Below, piece after piece: positions 17,201-24,226 of a DNA stretch of 64,000 bases. The translations under genes and the position numbers were made by a program. The DNA is from Deltaproteobacteria bacterium. GTDB lineage: Bacteria; Desulfobacterota; Desulfuromonadia; Desulfuromonadales; JAAYDE01. Below the pieces are notes generated by a model. That model worked only from the letters and a program-made list of their open reading frames with translations, searched no databases and had not been told where the DNA came from. Where the stretch lies: assembly GCA_016934985.1 (NCBI GenBank), contig JAFGRU010000053.1, positions 1 through 64,000 on the forward strand, written 5' to 3'. The stretch's first letter is position 1, and every line of letters starts with the position of its first letter.

Positions 17201-17259
17201 CGGACGCCCCACTGCGGAGAAAAGCAGGAATGGACATGTAGGTGAACGAAACCGCTCAT
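14257..17259 (-). CDS. dnaE2: Error-prone DNA polymerase III alpha subunit DnaE2 (ImuC)
   Basis: A 1000-residue C-family polymerase, slightly short of the usual 1020-1080. Domains in order: PHP (HLHVHSCFSP near residue 6), palm with the paired aspartates PDIDIDFPWDE near 350 and KIDILGNRSL near 500, a Y-x-G-type active-site GGYSFCKPHSASYA, helix-hairpin-helix repeats, and a C-terminal OB fold (ITLIGWWVTGKTVQDKNGRP). DnaE2 performs mutagenic translesion synthesis during the SOS response and works with ImuB and the beta clamp. It overlaps imuB by 4 bases (ATGA), so the two are one operon. Its last about 55 codons plus flank are duplicated at 3311-3568. Confidence 0.93.
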   Translation of the reverse strand: MSGFVHLHVHSCFSPQWGVRSLEDICAAAREMGMEYLALTDRNGLYGIPRFLETAREFGLKPLIGAEAVHQKRRAVLLVRNPEGYANLCRLISDLHCSRDFDLAKALSAYRRGLFIVSDDEDLLRPLARQCRGNIYVELSPGHRMHRALALSREMKLPPLATSRAVLLDENDWELHRVLRAIALNSKLSRLAPQETACEGDLLLCEKRMADYFPHCPEAVENSLHIARSCQSDWDFSQTVFPAFRSLNGDEAFRELERRARQGITWRYGKTNAAIEKRLGKELGIIGDKGFAHYFLVVEEIAKQSPRTCGRGSAAASLVAYALGITHVDPIRHNLFFERFLNPGRTDPPDIDIDFPWDERDAILDFAFGRYGARRAAMVANQIGFKGRSALREVAKVFGIPDGEIKKVTERISGYWHAERMADAVARHPLFREEQLSDDWQEVLRLAQRLNGQLRHLSLHCGGLVVVPDEICAFVPVEISAKGLPVIQWEKDQAEAAGLVKIDILGNRSLAVIRDTLAAVEKNTGIVIDYASWRPLEDIKTRRLLCSGETMGCFYIESPATRQLLKRMWLGNPRARECNLFEHLVMASSIIRPAANTFIREFIGRMRGKPWLPLHPLLKDVLDETYGIAVYQEQITRMAMALANFSAFEGDQLRKIISKKHKGKKLADFRKKFFTGGLENHISEKTLEKIWDQILSFGGYSFCKPHSASYALVSCKSACLKANHPAEFMAAVISNQGGFYSPLAYLSEARRMGLRVLPPDINESDYPYAGKEKDIRVGLMQIQGLNRRAADDLLEERREHGPFPGFADFLQRVKIDAADAGLLIKAGCFDGLAGMKKRPALLWQVLAFQMERRTCESHSLFQKARPVLPSPAPYDRQTVLRQEVETLGMLLSCHPLELYRDRIHRLKPVPARELRRWTGRNITLIGWWVTGKTVQDKNGRPMEFVSFEDTTAIFDVTFFPNAYARFCRKLCRHKPYILKGRVEEEFGVATLNAEWVRFLD

Positions 17260-18425
17260 AGGGCAAGGGCGCGTCCCCAGCGCACCGCCTCCCGGCCATA
17301 GCGGCCGCGCAGGCGGTCAAGGACCTCCTGAAGGGCGGCCTGCTTGGGGGAGGGGCCGGAAACAAGCGGGAAGAGGCAGGCCTGGCCGCTCTCAAGGGTG
17401 AGGCGGTCGCACAGCAAACGCATGCCGCGGAGGCGGACACGGCGCACGCAAGCCTGGAAGAACAGCTCTTCGGCCGCTTCATAGAGAAGCAGATCATGGT
17501 TAAGTGGAACAGGCAGAAAAGAGCTGCGCTTCTCCACGGCCCCGTCAGTGTAGATGATGGTCAGGGTAAGGCGCTCCGTTTCCCGCTCCGATTGGCGCAA
17601 ACGCAGACCGCAGCTTTCCACCAGGCGGCAGAGTTCGGCCAGAAGCAGGTTGTCGTCGTTCTCTTCCCGGACGAGAAAGCTTTCCTCGAGGATTTGCGGT
17701 GTGCGTTTGGGCGGCTGCACCGGCGAGGGATCGACACCGCGGGCGCGCTGGTGGAGAAGCGGCGCAAAAGGGCCGAAGGCGAGGCGGAGCTGGTTCTGGG
17801 AAAGGGCGGCGATCTCCTCCACGCGTCTGAGATTGAGGTCCTGCATGAGCACCTGGCGGCGTGCTTCCCCCACCCCGGGCAGCACGGAAACCGGCAGCGG
17901 CCCGATAAATGGGTACTCCGCGCCGCGCAGCACATCGCAGACGCCGGGTTTGTCGAGGCAGCCTGCGGCGATGCGGGAGACCAGCTTGTTGCCGGCTACG
18001 CCGACCTGGCCCTGCAGACGCAGGCCGGAGGCGATCTCCCGGTCGAGGCGGGCGGCCACGTCCCGTCCCGGACCGAGCAGCCTGCGGCAGCCGGTGAGGT
18101 CGAGAAACAGCTGCCCTCCGGAAACCGGTTCGCTTACCGGACTGTATGCCGCGGTCATTTTGAGCAGGGCCTGCATGCCCTGATGGATTCTGTGCGGCTG
18201 GGGCGGCAGCAGGGTCAGGGCAGGGCAGAGGCCCCGGGCATGGCGCACCGAGAGCCCCTCGCAAACCCCTTCGGCCCGTGCTTCGGCCGAAGCCGACTGG
18301 ATCACGGCACGCTCCGACGCACCGGCGGCGACAGCCACGGGCCGTTCCCGCAGGGCGGGATCGTCAATCCGGGCCAGGGCGATGGGAAAGGCCGGAATGG
18401 CAAGGTGCAGGATGTCCCGTTCCAT
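17256..18425 (-). CDS. imuB: ImuB-like inactive Y-family polymerase
   Basis: A 389-residue Y-family-polymerase homologue that has lost its catalytic acids. The usual DMDAFFASVE start reads AIPAFPIALARIDD, and the usual SIDEAFLDVT reads SGGQLFLDLT, so the metal-binding Asp and Asp-Glu pair are absent. The fold is otherwise intact: ERPVAVAAG, GVAGNKLVSRIAAG, a helix-hairpin-helix at LPVSVLPGVG, and a little-finger-like C-terminus. ImuB proteins act as non-catalytic adaptors that bring DnaE2 to the beta clamp at lesions. No partner imuA is found between lexA and imuB, where it usually lies. Confidence 0.88.
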   Translation of the reverse strand: MERDILHLAIPAFPIALARIDDPALRERPVAVAAGASERAVIQSASAEARAEGVCEGLSVRHARGLCPALTLLPPQPHRIHQGMQALLKMTAAYSPVSEPVSGGQLFLDLTGCRRLLGPGRDVAARLDREIASGLRLQGQVGVAGNKLVSRIAAGCLDKPGVCDVLRGAEYPFIGPLPVSVLPGVGEARRQVLMQDLNLRRVEEIAALSQNQLRLAFGPFAPLLHQRARGVDPSPVQPPKRTPQILEESFLVREENDDNLLLAELCRLVESCGLRLRQSERETERLTLTIIYTDGAVEKRSSFLPVPLNHDLLLYEAAEELFFQACVRRVRLRGMRLLCDRLTLESGQACLFPLVSGPSPKQAALQEVLDRLRGRYGREAVRWGRALAL

Positions 18426-18678
18426 TATTGAAGTCCTACAGAATTAATTTACGGTAACTGTTCGGCACAAAGACTCGTGTCGCCCATTCCAGGGGCCGTA
18501 TAAACAAAGTTTTAAGTTGAAAGTGTTAAGTTTTAAGTATTATTCCCCTTGCACCGCAACCCCGGTGCTGAAAATGACCTTTCCATGGGTAACCCAACCC
18601 CATTCGAAATCTCTTTATTTGCATCCAGCCCATGTCGAGTAGTCAGGTTTCTTCTTTGTAGGTTTCTTTTTACCCGGT
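18426..18678. promoter_or_regulatory. lexA-imuB spacer with possible imuB promoter
   Basis: A 253-base gap on the minus-strand operon. A possible promoter (TTGTGC, 17-base spacer, TTAATT) lies 20-55 bases before the imuB ATG. Its spacer contains ACAGTTACCGTAA, which resembles the AAAGTTACGCA repeat in the lexA promoter. An AACTTAAAAC-rich tract (18507-18540) is also here. The gap is where imuA would be expected, but it holds no reading frame. Confidence 0.4.
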
Positions 18679-19281
18679 TTACAAACAATGGCGAATGACG
18701 CCGACCACGACGCCGTCGATGTGAAAATCCTCCTCGTTTTCGACGAGGATGGGGCTCAGGGTCGGATTGGCGGGGTGCAGCTCGATGCGTTCGCCCTTGC
18801 GGTAAAAACGCTTGACCGTGGCTTCCCCGCGAATGAGGGCGACAACGGTCTGGCCGTTGTCCGCCGTGGCCTGTTTGCGCACCACGACCAGGTCGCCGTC
18901 GAGAATGCCGTCGCCGATCATGGAGTCTCCCTGCACCCGCAACACGTAGTTCTCGCCGCTTCCGGCCATGCTCGAAGGCACCTCGACAAAATCCGGGGTG
19001 GTCACCGCTTCGATGGGCTTGCCGGCCGCCACCCTGCCGGCCAGAGGCAGCTCGGTTCCATTTATCTCAGGAGCGATAACCCGCATGCCGCGCCGGGCGT
19101 TCCAGTTTTTGACCAGGAATCCCTGACGTTCGAGGCGGACCAGGTAATTCTGTACCGTACCCAGGGAGCGAAAGCCGAAAGCGGCGGCGATCTCCTGCTG
19201 GGAGGGGGCGTAGCCGGCCCGGTCGCTGTAGGAGCGGATGAAATCGAGAACCTTTTTCTGCTTGGGCGTGAGGATCTTCAT
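18679..19281 (-). CDS. lexA: LexA repressor
   Basis: A 200-residue SOS repressor of standard length. It has an N-terminal winged helix (residues 1-65; PSQQEIAAAFGFRSLGTVQN recognition region), the self-cleavage site Ala81-Gly82 in PLAGRVAAG, catalytic Ser120 in VQGDSMIGD and Lys157 in GEATVKRF. Activated RecA triggers self-cleavage and releases target promoters. It heads the minus-strand run lexA-imuB-dnaE2, so it most likely represses itself and the mutasome. A strong promoter with direct repeats in its spacer lies upstream. AAAGGA precedes the ATG. Confidence 0.95.
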   Translation of the reverse strand: MKILTPKQKKVLDFIRSYSDRAGYAPSQQEIAAAFGFRSLGTVQNYLVRLERQGFLVKNWNARRGMRVIAPEINGTELPLAGRVAAGKPIEAVTTPDFVEVPSSMAGSGENYVLRVQGDSMIGDGILDGDLVVVRKQATADNGQTVVALIRGEATVKRFYRKGERIELHPANPTLSPILVENEEDFHIDGVVVGVIRHCL

Positions 19282-19313
19282 GGATGTGTCCTTTCAAAAG
19301 AAGCTCTTCTGAA

Positions 19314-19342
19314 AGAATATGCGTAACTTTTGCGTAAGTCAA
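19314..19342 (-). promoter_or_regulatory. lexA promoter with direct-repeat operator candidate
   Basis: On the minus strand TTGACT (19337-19342) and TATTCT (19314-19319) are separated by 17 bases reading TACGCAAAAGTTACGCA. With the T before it, the spacer holds two copies of TTACGCA separated by AAAG. A repeat placed exactly between the -35 and -10 is an ideal position for autorepression by LexA. The motif is unlike the classic CTGT-N8-ACAG box. Confidence 0.6.
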
Positions 19343-19423
19343 GAAGGGAAAATTATGGAGAACCGTTCAGGCTGAATTTGAGTTATCGTCACGGCTCTTT
19401 ATGGATAGGTTTGAAGGATCGTC

Positions 19424-19465
19424 ATCGCCGGACGGCCTGTGCCCAAGCCTCGCCCGCCCGGCGAT
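19424..19465. terminator. Possible hairpin terminator
   Basis: ATCGCCGG (19424-19431) pairs with CCGGCGAT (19458-19465) over a GC-rich 26-base loop, about 60 bases past the stop of the arylsulfotransferase-like gene. There is no clear T-run, so confidence is low. Confidence 0.3.
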
Positions 19466-19522
19466 AACTATATGATGATAATCGGGGTGACCTGCCAGCT
19501 AGAGGTCGGGATCAATTGCGAG

Positions 19523-21109
19523 TTACTTTTTCTTCCGGTGGTGATGCTTCCCCTTTGCAAGGTCTTTGGGACCCCACCAGTACGGAACTCTGTAAGCGCG
19601 GTAGACGGCGCCGCCCATGAATTGTGAGGAATCGATCCAGGTGGGCGCATACTCCCAGACCACTTCGCCGGAATTGGTAACTTCAAAGATGCGCCCAACG
19701 TCCGCTTCGGTGATGAGGGTATTCCCGTTCGGGAGGCGTTGTGCCCCGGACATGAGGTTGCTGAAGAAGAGCTTCTCGTTCCCGAGGATTTTGCCGTCGC
19801 CGTTAAGGTCCTTGGACAGTTTCGGCTGCTTATACTCCCATACGATCTGCTTGGTCAGCGGATTGATCTCGAGGACACGGCTGAACATCCGAAACGTGTT
19901 GGGCCAGGTGCCCAGCGGCTCGCCTCCTTCTCCCCTCAGGCCGTGAACAAGCGCACCGTATCCCGCAGCTCCCCCGTTGTCGAAGATCAACAGGTTGCCC
20001 GCGCCAGGTAAGTTCTTGGGAATCATGTGGGCCATGTGCTGGCCGATGATCTGTCCCACTTTGTAGTTGTCGCTGGCCGTCGAGTAGTCCGGACCAAGCT
20101 GCCAGACGATGTCGCCTTCCTCCCACTTGCCTTCCGGATGTGGGTGCCTGGCGATAATAATCGTGATGTTGAGTGACCGGAAGTCGGCAATGATGTTATC
20201 AGGGTGGAAGCGTGCATCGCGGTATTTATCCCACCATTTGTTCTTTCCGACCCAGGCGACGGCATTGCCGTGCGACCAGTCCTCGGGCAACATGGGCGCC
20301 ATGAAATCAGGCCCCTGGTAATTGTGCCCCAGATCAATGCCTGCCTCAGCCCACTCGTCCAAACCGAGCTGGTCGAAGTGTTTCCATATTTCCCATCGAA
20401 ACAGCTCCTCCCCGTCCCAGCTCAGCTCCCGGATCGTGTCGTCTACGATCCGCTTGCTGGCACAAATATGCGTCGTCTCCTCAAAAGGCGGATCATTGCT
20501 TTCGAGAACCAGCACCTTTCCGCCAAAGGCGAGCGGTTCCTGAGACGGGGCGAAGTAGCCGCATGGGCTGCCTTCCCGCTCATGGTCATGGTGCATGTTT
20601 GTATCCCACTGCTTAATGACCTCGCCATACCAATCCAACTGGGTCAACTTGCCGCCCCCTGCCATATAATCTTCGATCGAACTGCCGACGAGGTATCCTC
20701 CCGGCAATGCTTTTGAGGCCGAAAGGTATGCCATCCCCGGGAATGTCCACTCGTTGACGATGTTGCCATCCATATCAATCAGGATATTGTTGCCGTTTTT
20801 CTCCGTTCCAGTGCCTGTAAAGCAGTTGAGCAGGGTATAACCGTCCCAGGTTTTGTCAGGATCGTAGATCCTGAGGCCCCGATGTTCATCGTTGACCATG
20901 TCACCCGTTGGGAAACCGGTGGGCGTCGCTGCCAGATCGGTCATTCCTGCCAATATGGCATCGTGGATGAGTTCCATATCCTCATATGCCATCCCGGAAT
21001 CTCCAATGTCAGCGCCGTGCCAGAATGCTTCGCTTGCCTGCAGCGTGGCTGGCGCTGTCGTGGAGCCGACGAGGAACGCCATCACCATGAATAATAGGTT
21101 TCTTTTCAT
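19523..21109 (-). CDS. Secreted arylsulfotransferase (ASST)-like beta-propeller protein
   Basis: A 528-residue protein with a Sec signal peptide (MKRNLLFMVMAFLVGSTTAP, cleavage near LQA-SEA). The body is built of repeated blade-like units such as NILIDMDGNIVNEWTFPG, TQLDWYGEVIKQWD and VLEINPLTKQIVWEYK, the pattern of the arylsulfotransferase family. Genuine members transfer sulfate between phenols in the periplasm, but many are of unknown activity. The catalytic His is not certain; HHDHEREG and HPHPEGKW are both candidates. It is monocistronic, with AAAGGAGG before the ATG and a long AT-rich upstream region. Confidence 0.75.
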   Translation of the reverse strand: MKRNLLFMVMAFLVGSTTAPATLQASEAFWHGADIGDSGMAYEDMELIHDAILAGMTDLAATPTGFPTGDMVNDEHRGLRIYDPDKTWDGYTLLNCFTGTGTEKNGNNILIDMDGNIVNEWTFPGMAYLSASKALPGGYLVGSSIEDYMAGGGKLTQLDWYGEVIKQWDTNMHHDHEREGSPCGYFAPSQEPLAFGGKVLVLESNDPPFEETTHICASKRIVDDTIRELSWDGEELFRWEIWKHFDQLGLDEWAEAGIDLGHNYQGPDFMAPMLPEDWSHGNAVAWVGKNKWWDKYRDARFHPDNIIADFRSLNITIIIARHPHPEGKWEEGDIVWQLGPDYSTASDNYKVGQIIGQHMAHMIPKNLPGAGNLLIFDNGGAAGYGALVHGLRGEGGEPLGTWPNTFRMFSRVLEINPLTKQIVWEYKQPKLSKDLNGDGKILGNEKLFFSNLMSGAQRLPNGNTLITEADVGRIFEVTNSGEVVWEYAPTWIDSSQFMGGAVYRAYRVPYWWGPKDLAKGKHHHRKKK

Positions 21110-22470
21110 TTTTCTCCTCCTTTATGAAAGGCCTTCTGATTTAATGAATTCTGGCTGCATACACGGTCTCAGGATCCTCAGCCCTGCCGCCAGGAGATCC
21201 GGTCACCGTGTAAATTCCCAAATGTTTTGCCATCTGAATGAAGTGGATGTGTCTCAACAACGGCAAAAAGAAGAGCATTGAAACAATCACTGAAAATTTT
21301 CTTGCTTTCGCCAACTAGTGTAAGCGTGGTTTGACCCTGTCACCTCCTTTCTAAGTGTGCCTATGACAGTTGGTATCATAAGCAGTCACAAGATTGGAAA
21401 AAGCGAGTTCAGAAAATCAGTCCAAAGTAATTTTGGCAAAGCCCTTTTCAGCTAATAAAAAAATAAAATTAAAAATTTTGCTGATAAATTTTTTTTAGAA
21501 TTTATATTTAAGTTCATAAATTAATTATAACAAAATCATAAAATTTTTTTATTTGTAAAAGAATTATTAAAACAAATGATTTTATTTCTATTTTTATCTT
21601 AATTTATCAAAACGTTGTATTTTCGATTGCATGATGTTTTTAAATAAAATTTTTGAAACTTAAGTTTTAAATTAAATTTAATCCAAATTATTTTTATAAA
21701 ACTATATATGTATATTTTTAAAAATTTATATGATAAATAGAGAGTAAAAGTTTGAAAAAAATTAATAAAAAGTTTGAGAATAAAACTAACCTTTTGAAAT
21801 GAAATATTGTGACTTTTGTTCCACCCCAGAATCCAGGTTTTTGAAAAGCCCTTAGAATTAAATAAAAAAAGGTGGTTTTGGTTTGTAATGGACAGAAAAA
21901 GCAGCCGGCCATTGCTTTTCTGCCGGAGAAAAACTGGTGCGCCTCTCCCGATGAAGCCCTTTTTTTATGCGTGTTTCGTGTGACGGAACCTTTGATTGGC
22001 TGAGCAGGGCGTCGGAGGTGTGTCTTCCGCAAAAAGGGTGGACCTGGAACAGCTGGTTTGGGAATCGCGCTATTTGTTGAAGGATAAAGAGGTGGGTGGC
22101 ATTGTTGAGTCATCAACCTTGGTGGTTAAGTTTGCCGGGATTTCTGTCCGCATTTGTCATGGGTAATCTGATTCGCAACGTTTTTCAGCACACCTGGCGT
22201 GGCAAGGTCCACATCTGGTAAAAGGATAAGGATGTGGAAATTATCCATGACCTGGCTGAGGGCGATGACCTGAACAGGGATATTGGTTGCGGATTGAGGC
22301 TTCAATTTACTGAGAAATTGACCCGGAAATTAAAATGGCCCTTCAGCCATAGCTCAAGAGCGGAGGGAAACTGCGGCAAGGTCTGTGTCGGTTGAGGCGT
22401 CTTGTTCATTATCGTGATTTGAGTTTTTTGAATCGTCTTGGAATTTTTCAGACCTCTTTTTTTCACATTT
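21110..22470. other. Large AT-rich gap with a possible gene relic
   Basis: A 1.36 kb stretch without an intact gene. Bases about 21420-21850 are extraordinarily AT-rich, with runs of A/T over tens of bases, unlike the flanking genes. The minus-strand frame 21718-22116 has no start signal and a composition unlike a protein. From about 22010 the composition returns to normal and looks like decayed coding sequence (see 22159-22395). Confidence 0.6.
22159..22395 (+). pseudogene. Possible decayed coding sequence
   Basis: ATG 22159 opens a frame (MGNLIRNVFQHTWRGKVHIW) interrupted by TAA at 22219; the same frame then stays open to a TGA at about 22393 and reads like protein (DVEIIHDLAEGDDLNRD). A second protein-like stretch lies just upstream in another frame (VDLEQLVWESRYLLKDKEVG). 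Together they suggest a gene broken by a stop and a frameshift. I do not recognise the family. Confidence 0.3.
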
Positions 22471-22854
22471 TTATAGTTTCCCTTTGGCGACCCCCTCCTT
22501 GAGGTGGTCCTCCTTTTCTTGCCGGGCCTTGCAGGCGGTGCAAAAGCGGGCGAAGGGGCGGACTTCCAGACGTTCATCCTCAATCAGGTTCCCGCACTCC
22601 TGACATTGGCCGTAGGTTCCCTCCTGCAGCCGTTCGAGAGCTTCGTCGATTAAAATGATCTCCTCCCGTTTGCGGTCGCTCAGCAGGTGGAGGAATTCTC
22701 CGAGATTATCTATCAGCCCCAGATCCTCCATGTCACCGACACCTTCGTCCCCAAGACCGGCGGCTTCGGCATTTTTGCGCCGGATTTCTTCCAAAATATC
22801 TTCACGAAGGCTGATGAGCTGCTTTCTGATGGTTTCCCGGTCCGGTTGCTTCAT
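22471..22854 (-). CDS. DksA/TraR-type zinc-finger protein
   Basis: A 127-residue protein starting at ATG 22854, which has AGGAG 8 bases upstream. Residues 1-75 form a helical hairpin (coiled coil) and residues 80-110 a four-cysteine zinc finger (YGQCQECGN and RFCTACKARQ), the DksA/TraR C4 architecture. Such proteins enter the RNA polymerase secondary channel and tune transcription, often with ppGpp. The coiled-coil tip reads DNLGEFLHLLSD rather than the DxxDxA of true DksA, so this is probably a paralogue with a different role. Confidence 0.85.
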   Translation of the reverse strand: MKQPDRETIRKQLISLREDILEEIRRKNAEAAGLGDEGVGDMEDLGLIDNLGEFLHLLSDRKREEIILIDEALERLQEGTYGQCQECGNLIEDERLEVRPFARFCTACKARQEKEDHLKEGVAKGKL

Positions 22855-22919
22855 GGCCAACTCCTGATGGCAGTTGTCATCTTTTTGCACCTTGATTGTG
22901 ACCCCCGTGAACTACTGGC

Positions 22920-23144
22920 TTAGTTCCTCTGCCCAGGGGGCTTTGGCCCTGGTTTCGGGAGACATTTTTCCTTTTTGATGATTTCCTTGAGTGTGTCGAT
23001 GGCTTCGTCAAGCTTTTCGTGGCCACTGTTGCGGGTCGACAGATTCCTCACCAGCCAGGCAGCATCACGTCTGCGGCGTAGCGGAACTTCCATGCCGACG
23101 GCCAGGTTGTCAAAGTTTTTCCATAGTCTATCGAGACTCATCAT
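22920..23144 (-). CDS. Small hypothetical protein
   Basis: A 74-residue basic protein. ATG 23144 is chosen because GAGGG lies about 9 bases upstream; the frame extends to 23213 without support. It is rich in Arg and Lys (PLRRRRDAAWLVRNLS) with a helical middle (LDEAIDTLKEIIKKE) and a proline-rich tail. No family is recognised. It lies 65 bases upstream of the DksA-like gene on the same strand and may be co-transcribed. Confidence 0.55.
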   Translation of the reverse strand: MMSLDRLWKNFDNLAVGMEVPLRRRRDAAWLVRNLSTRNSGHEKLDEAIDTLKEIIKKEKCLPKPGPKPPGQRN

Positions 23145-23372
23145 GGTCTTGTTCCCTCTTTTTTTCAATCTTACCAGCAATAGGGCGAACATCCAGTCAC
23201 ACGCAGTTGACATTTGGTCAATTACGGATAACTCTTAAAAGAGGCCGATTTGAATTTTTATGCTGTTGTTTCTCTGGTTGAAATCATTGGCACGGCCGAA
23301 AAACAGGGCGTTTGGCAGAGATGGTTTATGAAAATCACCAGCAGCAGGATGTTGCCAGTCAGGAGGATGATT

Positions 23373-23549
23373 ATGAGTACCATTCGCAAGTGGTTTTGCT
23401 CCTGCAGGGGAAGACCTGTGGAAATCGATTATGAGCCGACCGCCGACGACGAATACGGTGAACCGACCTGCAAACGATGCGGGGCCACCCCTTCCGCCGA
23501 CCCGGCGAAAACCGTTTCTTTCAAAGATTTCGACGAACAGGATGCATGA
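23373..23549 (+). CDS. Small zinc-ribbon-like protein
   Basis: A 58-residue protein with an ideal AGGAGG six bases before ATG 23373; the longer frame from 23250 lacks a start signal. Four cysteines are paired as WFCSCRG near the N-terminus and PTCKRCGATP in the middle, a probable zinc knuckle, with an acidic linker (EIDYEPTADDEYGE) between them. No function is recognised. It diverges from the 74-residue gene and has no obvious partner. Confidence 0.65.
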   Translation: MSTIRKWFCSCRGRPVEIDYEPTADDEYGEPTCKRCGATPSADPAKTVSFKDFDEQDA

Positions 23550-24226
23550 AGCGGCCATGGTCGCTAATCTTCGCGCAGCTTGATTGGATCGCAGCTGTTG
23601 TCCTGGGTTGGCCTTCGTCCTCTTTTTTTTACCTGCAGCCATGAATTATGACCGGGGAATAGCACAAGTCACAGACCTGCCTATGCATCCCAAAAATCAC
23701 CGACGAACCTAAGGGTGCGGCTTAAGATTTTTTAAACACTTGTTCAGGCCAAGCACTTACACTCTTTTCCCGCCCTCAACCCACGGATTCATATATTGCC
23801 TGAAGCAACCGACTTTTCTCAGCCTTGATGGCAGCGCGCTGGTTGCCAAAAACCGATTGTCCATATTGCAGCGTCCATGGAAAGGATATTTGACCTCCGG
23901 CCGGGTTTATGCGAATCTTGAGCGACATCCAAAAAGGCGAATTGCTGTGTTGCAACGAGTGGCAAAGGCCTTGGTATGTGGATGGGCCAATTGTGGATAT
24001 GTGAGGTTTTAATAATTTTCCATTTCTTCTTTGCAAAAAATCCAAAAGTCTTGAAATTGCTTGCGTTATGAGGTTTCACCGATTAGAATATTTTGAAATT
24101 CCGGGGGGGACAAGTGCTTTTTCCATATAAGTAAATTTTCATATATGTCCCAGCCTCCACCCGCCCGTCCGTCCACAGGCTCACTTTGGTATGTAACTAT
24201 TTGATAATCAAAGAGGAGATATTGCC
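23550..24226. other. Intergenic region, no gene recognised
   Basis: Overlapping open frames on both strands at 23740-24079 have no ribosome-binding site or recognisable similarity, so I do not call them. The promoter of the downstream acyl-CoA dehydrogenase operon should lie near 24110-24200, in the AT-rich part, but no clear pair of boxes is visible. Confidence 0.5.

Noticed and set aside
21718-22116. 132-codon minus-strand frame in the AT-rich gap
   Set aside because: No ribosome-binding site, abrupt composition change in the middle and no family resemblance.
23740-24079. Overlapping frames on both strands before the acyl-CoA dehydrogenase operon
   Set aside because: Neither strand has start signals or protein-like conservation clues, and the two cannot both be real.
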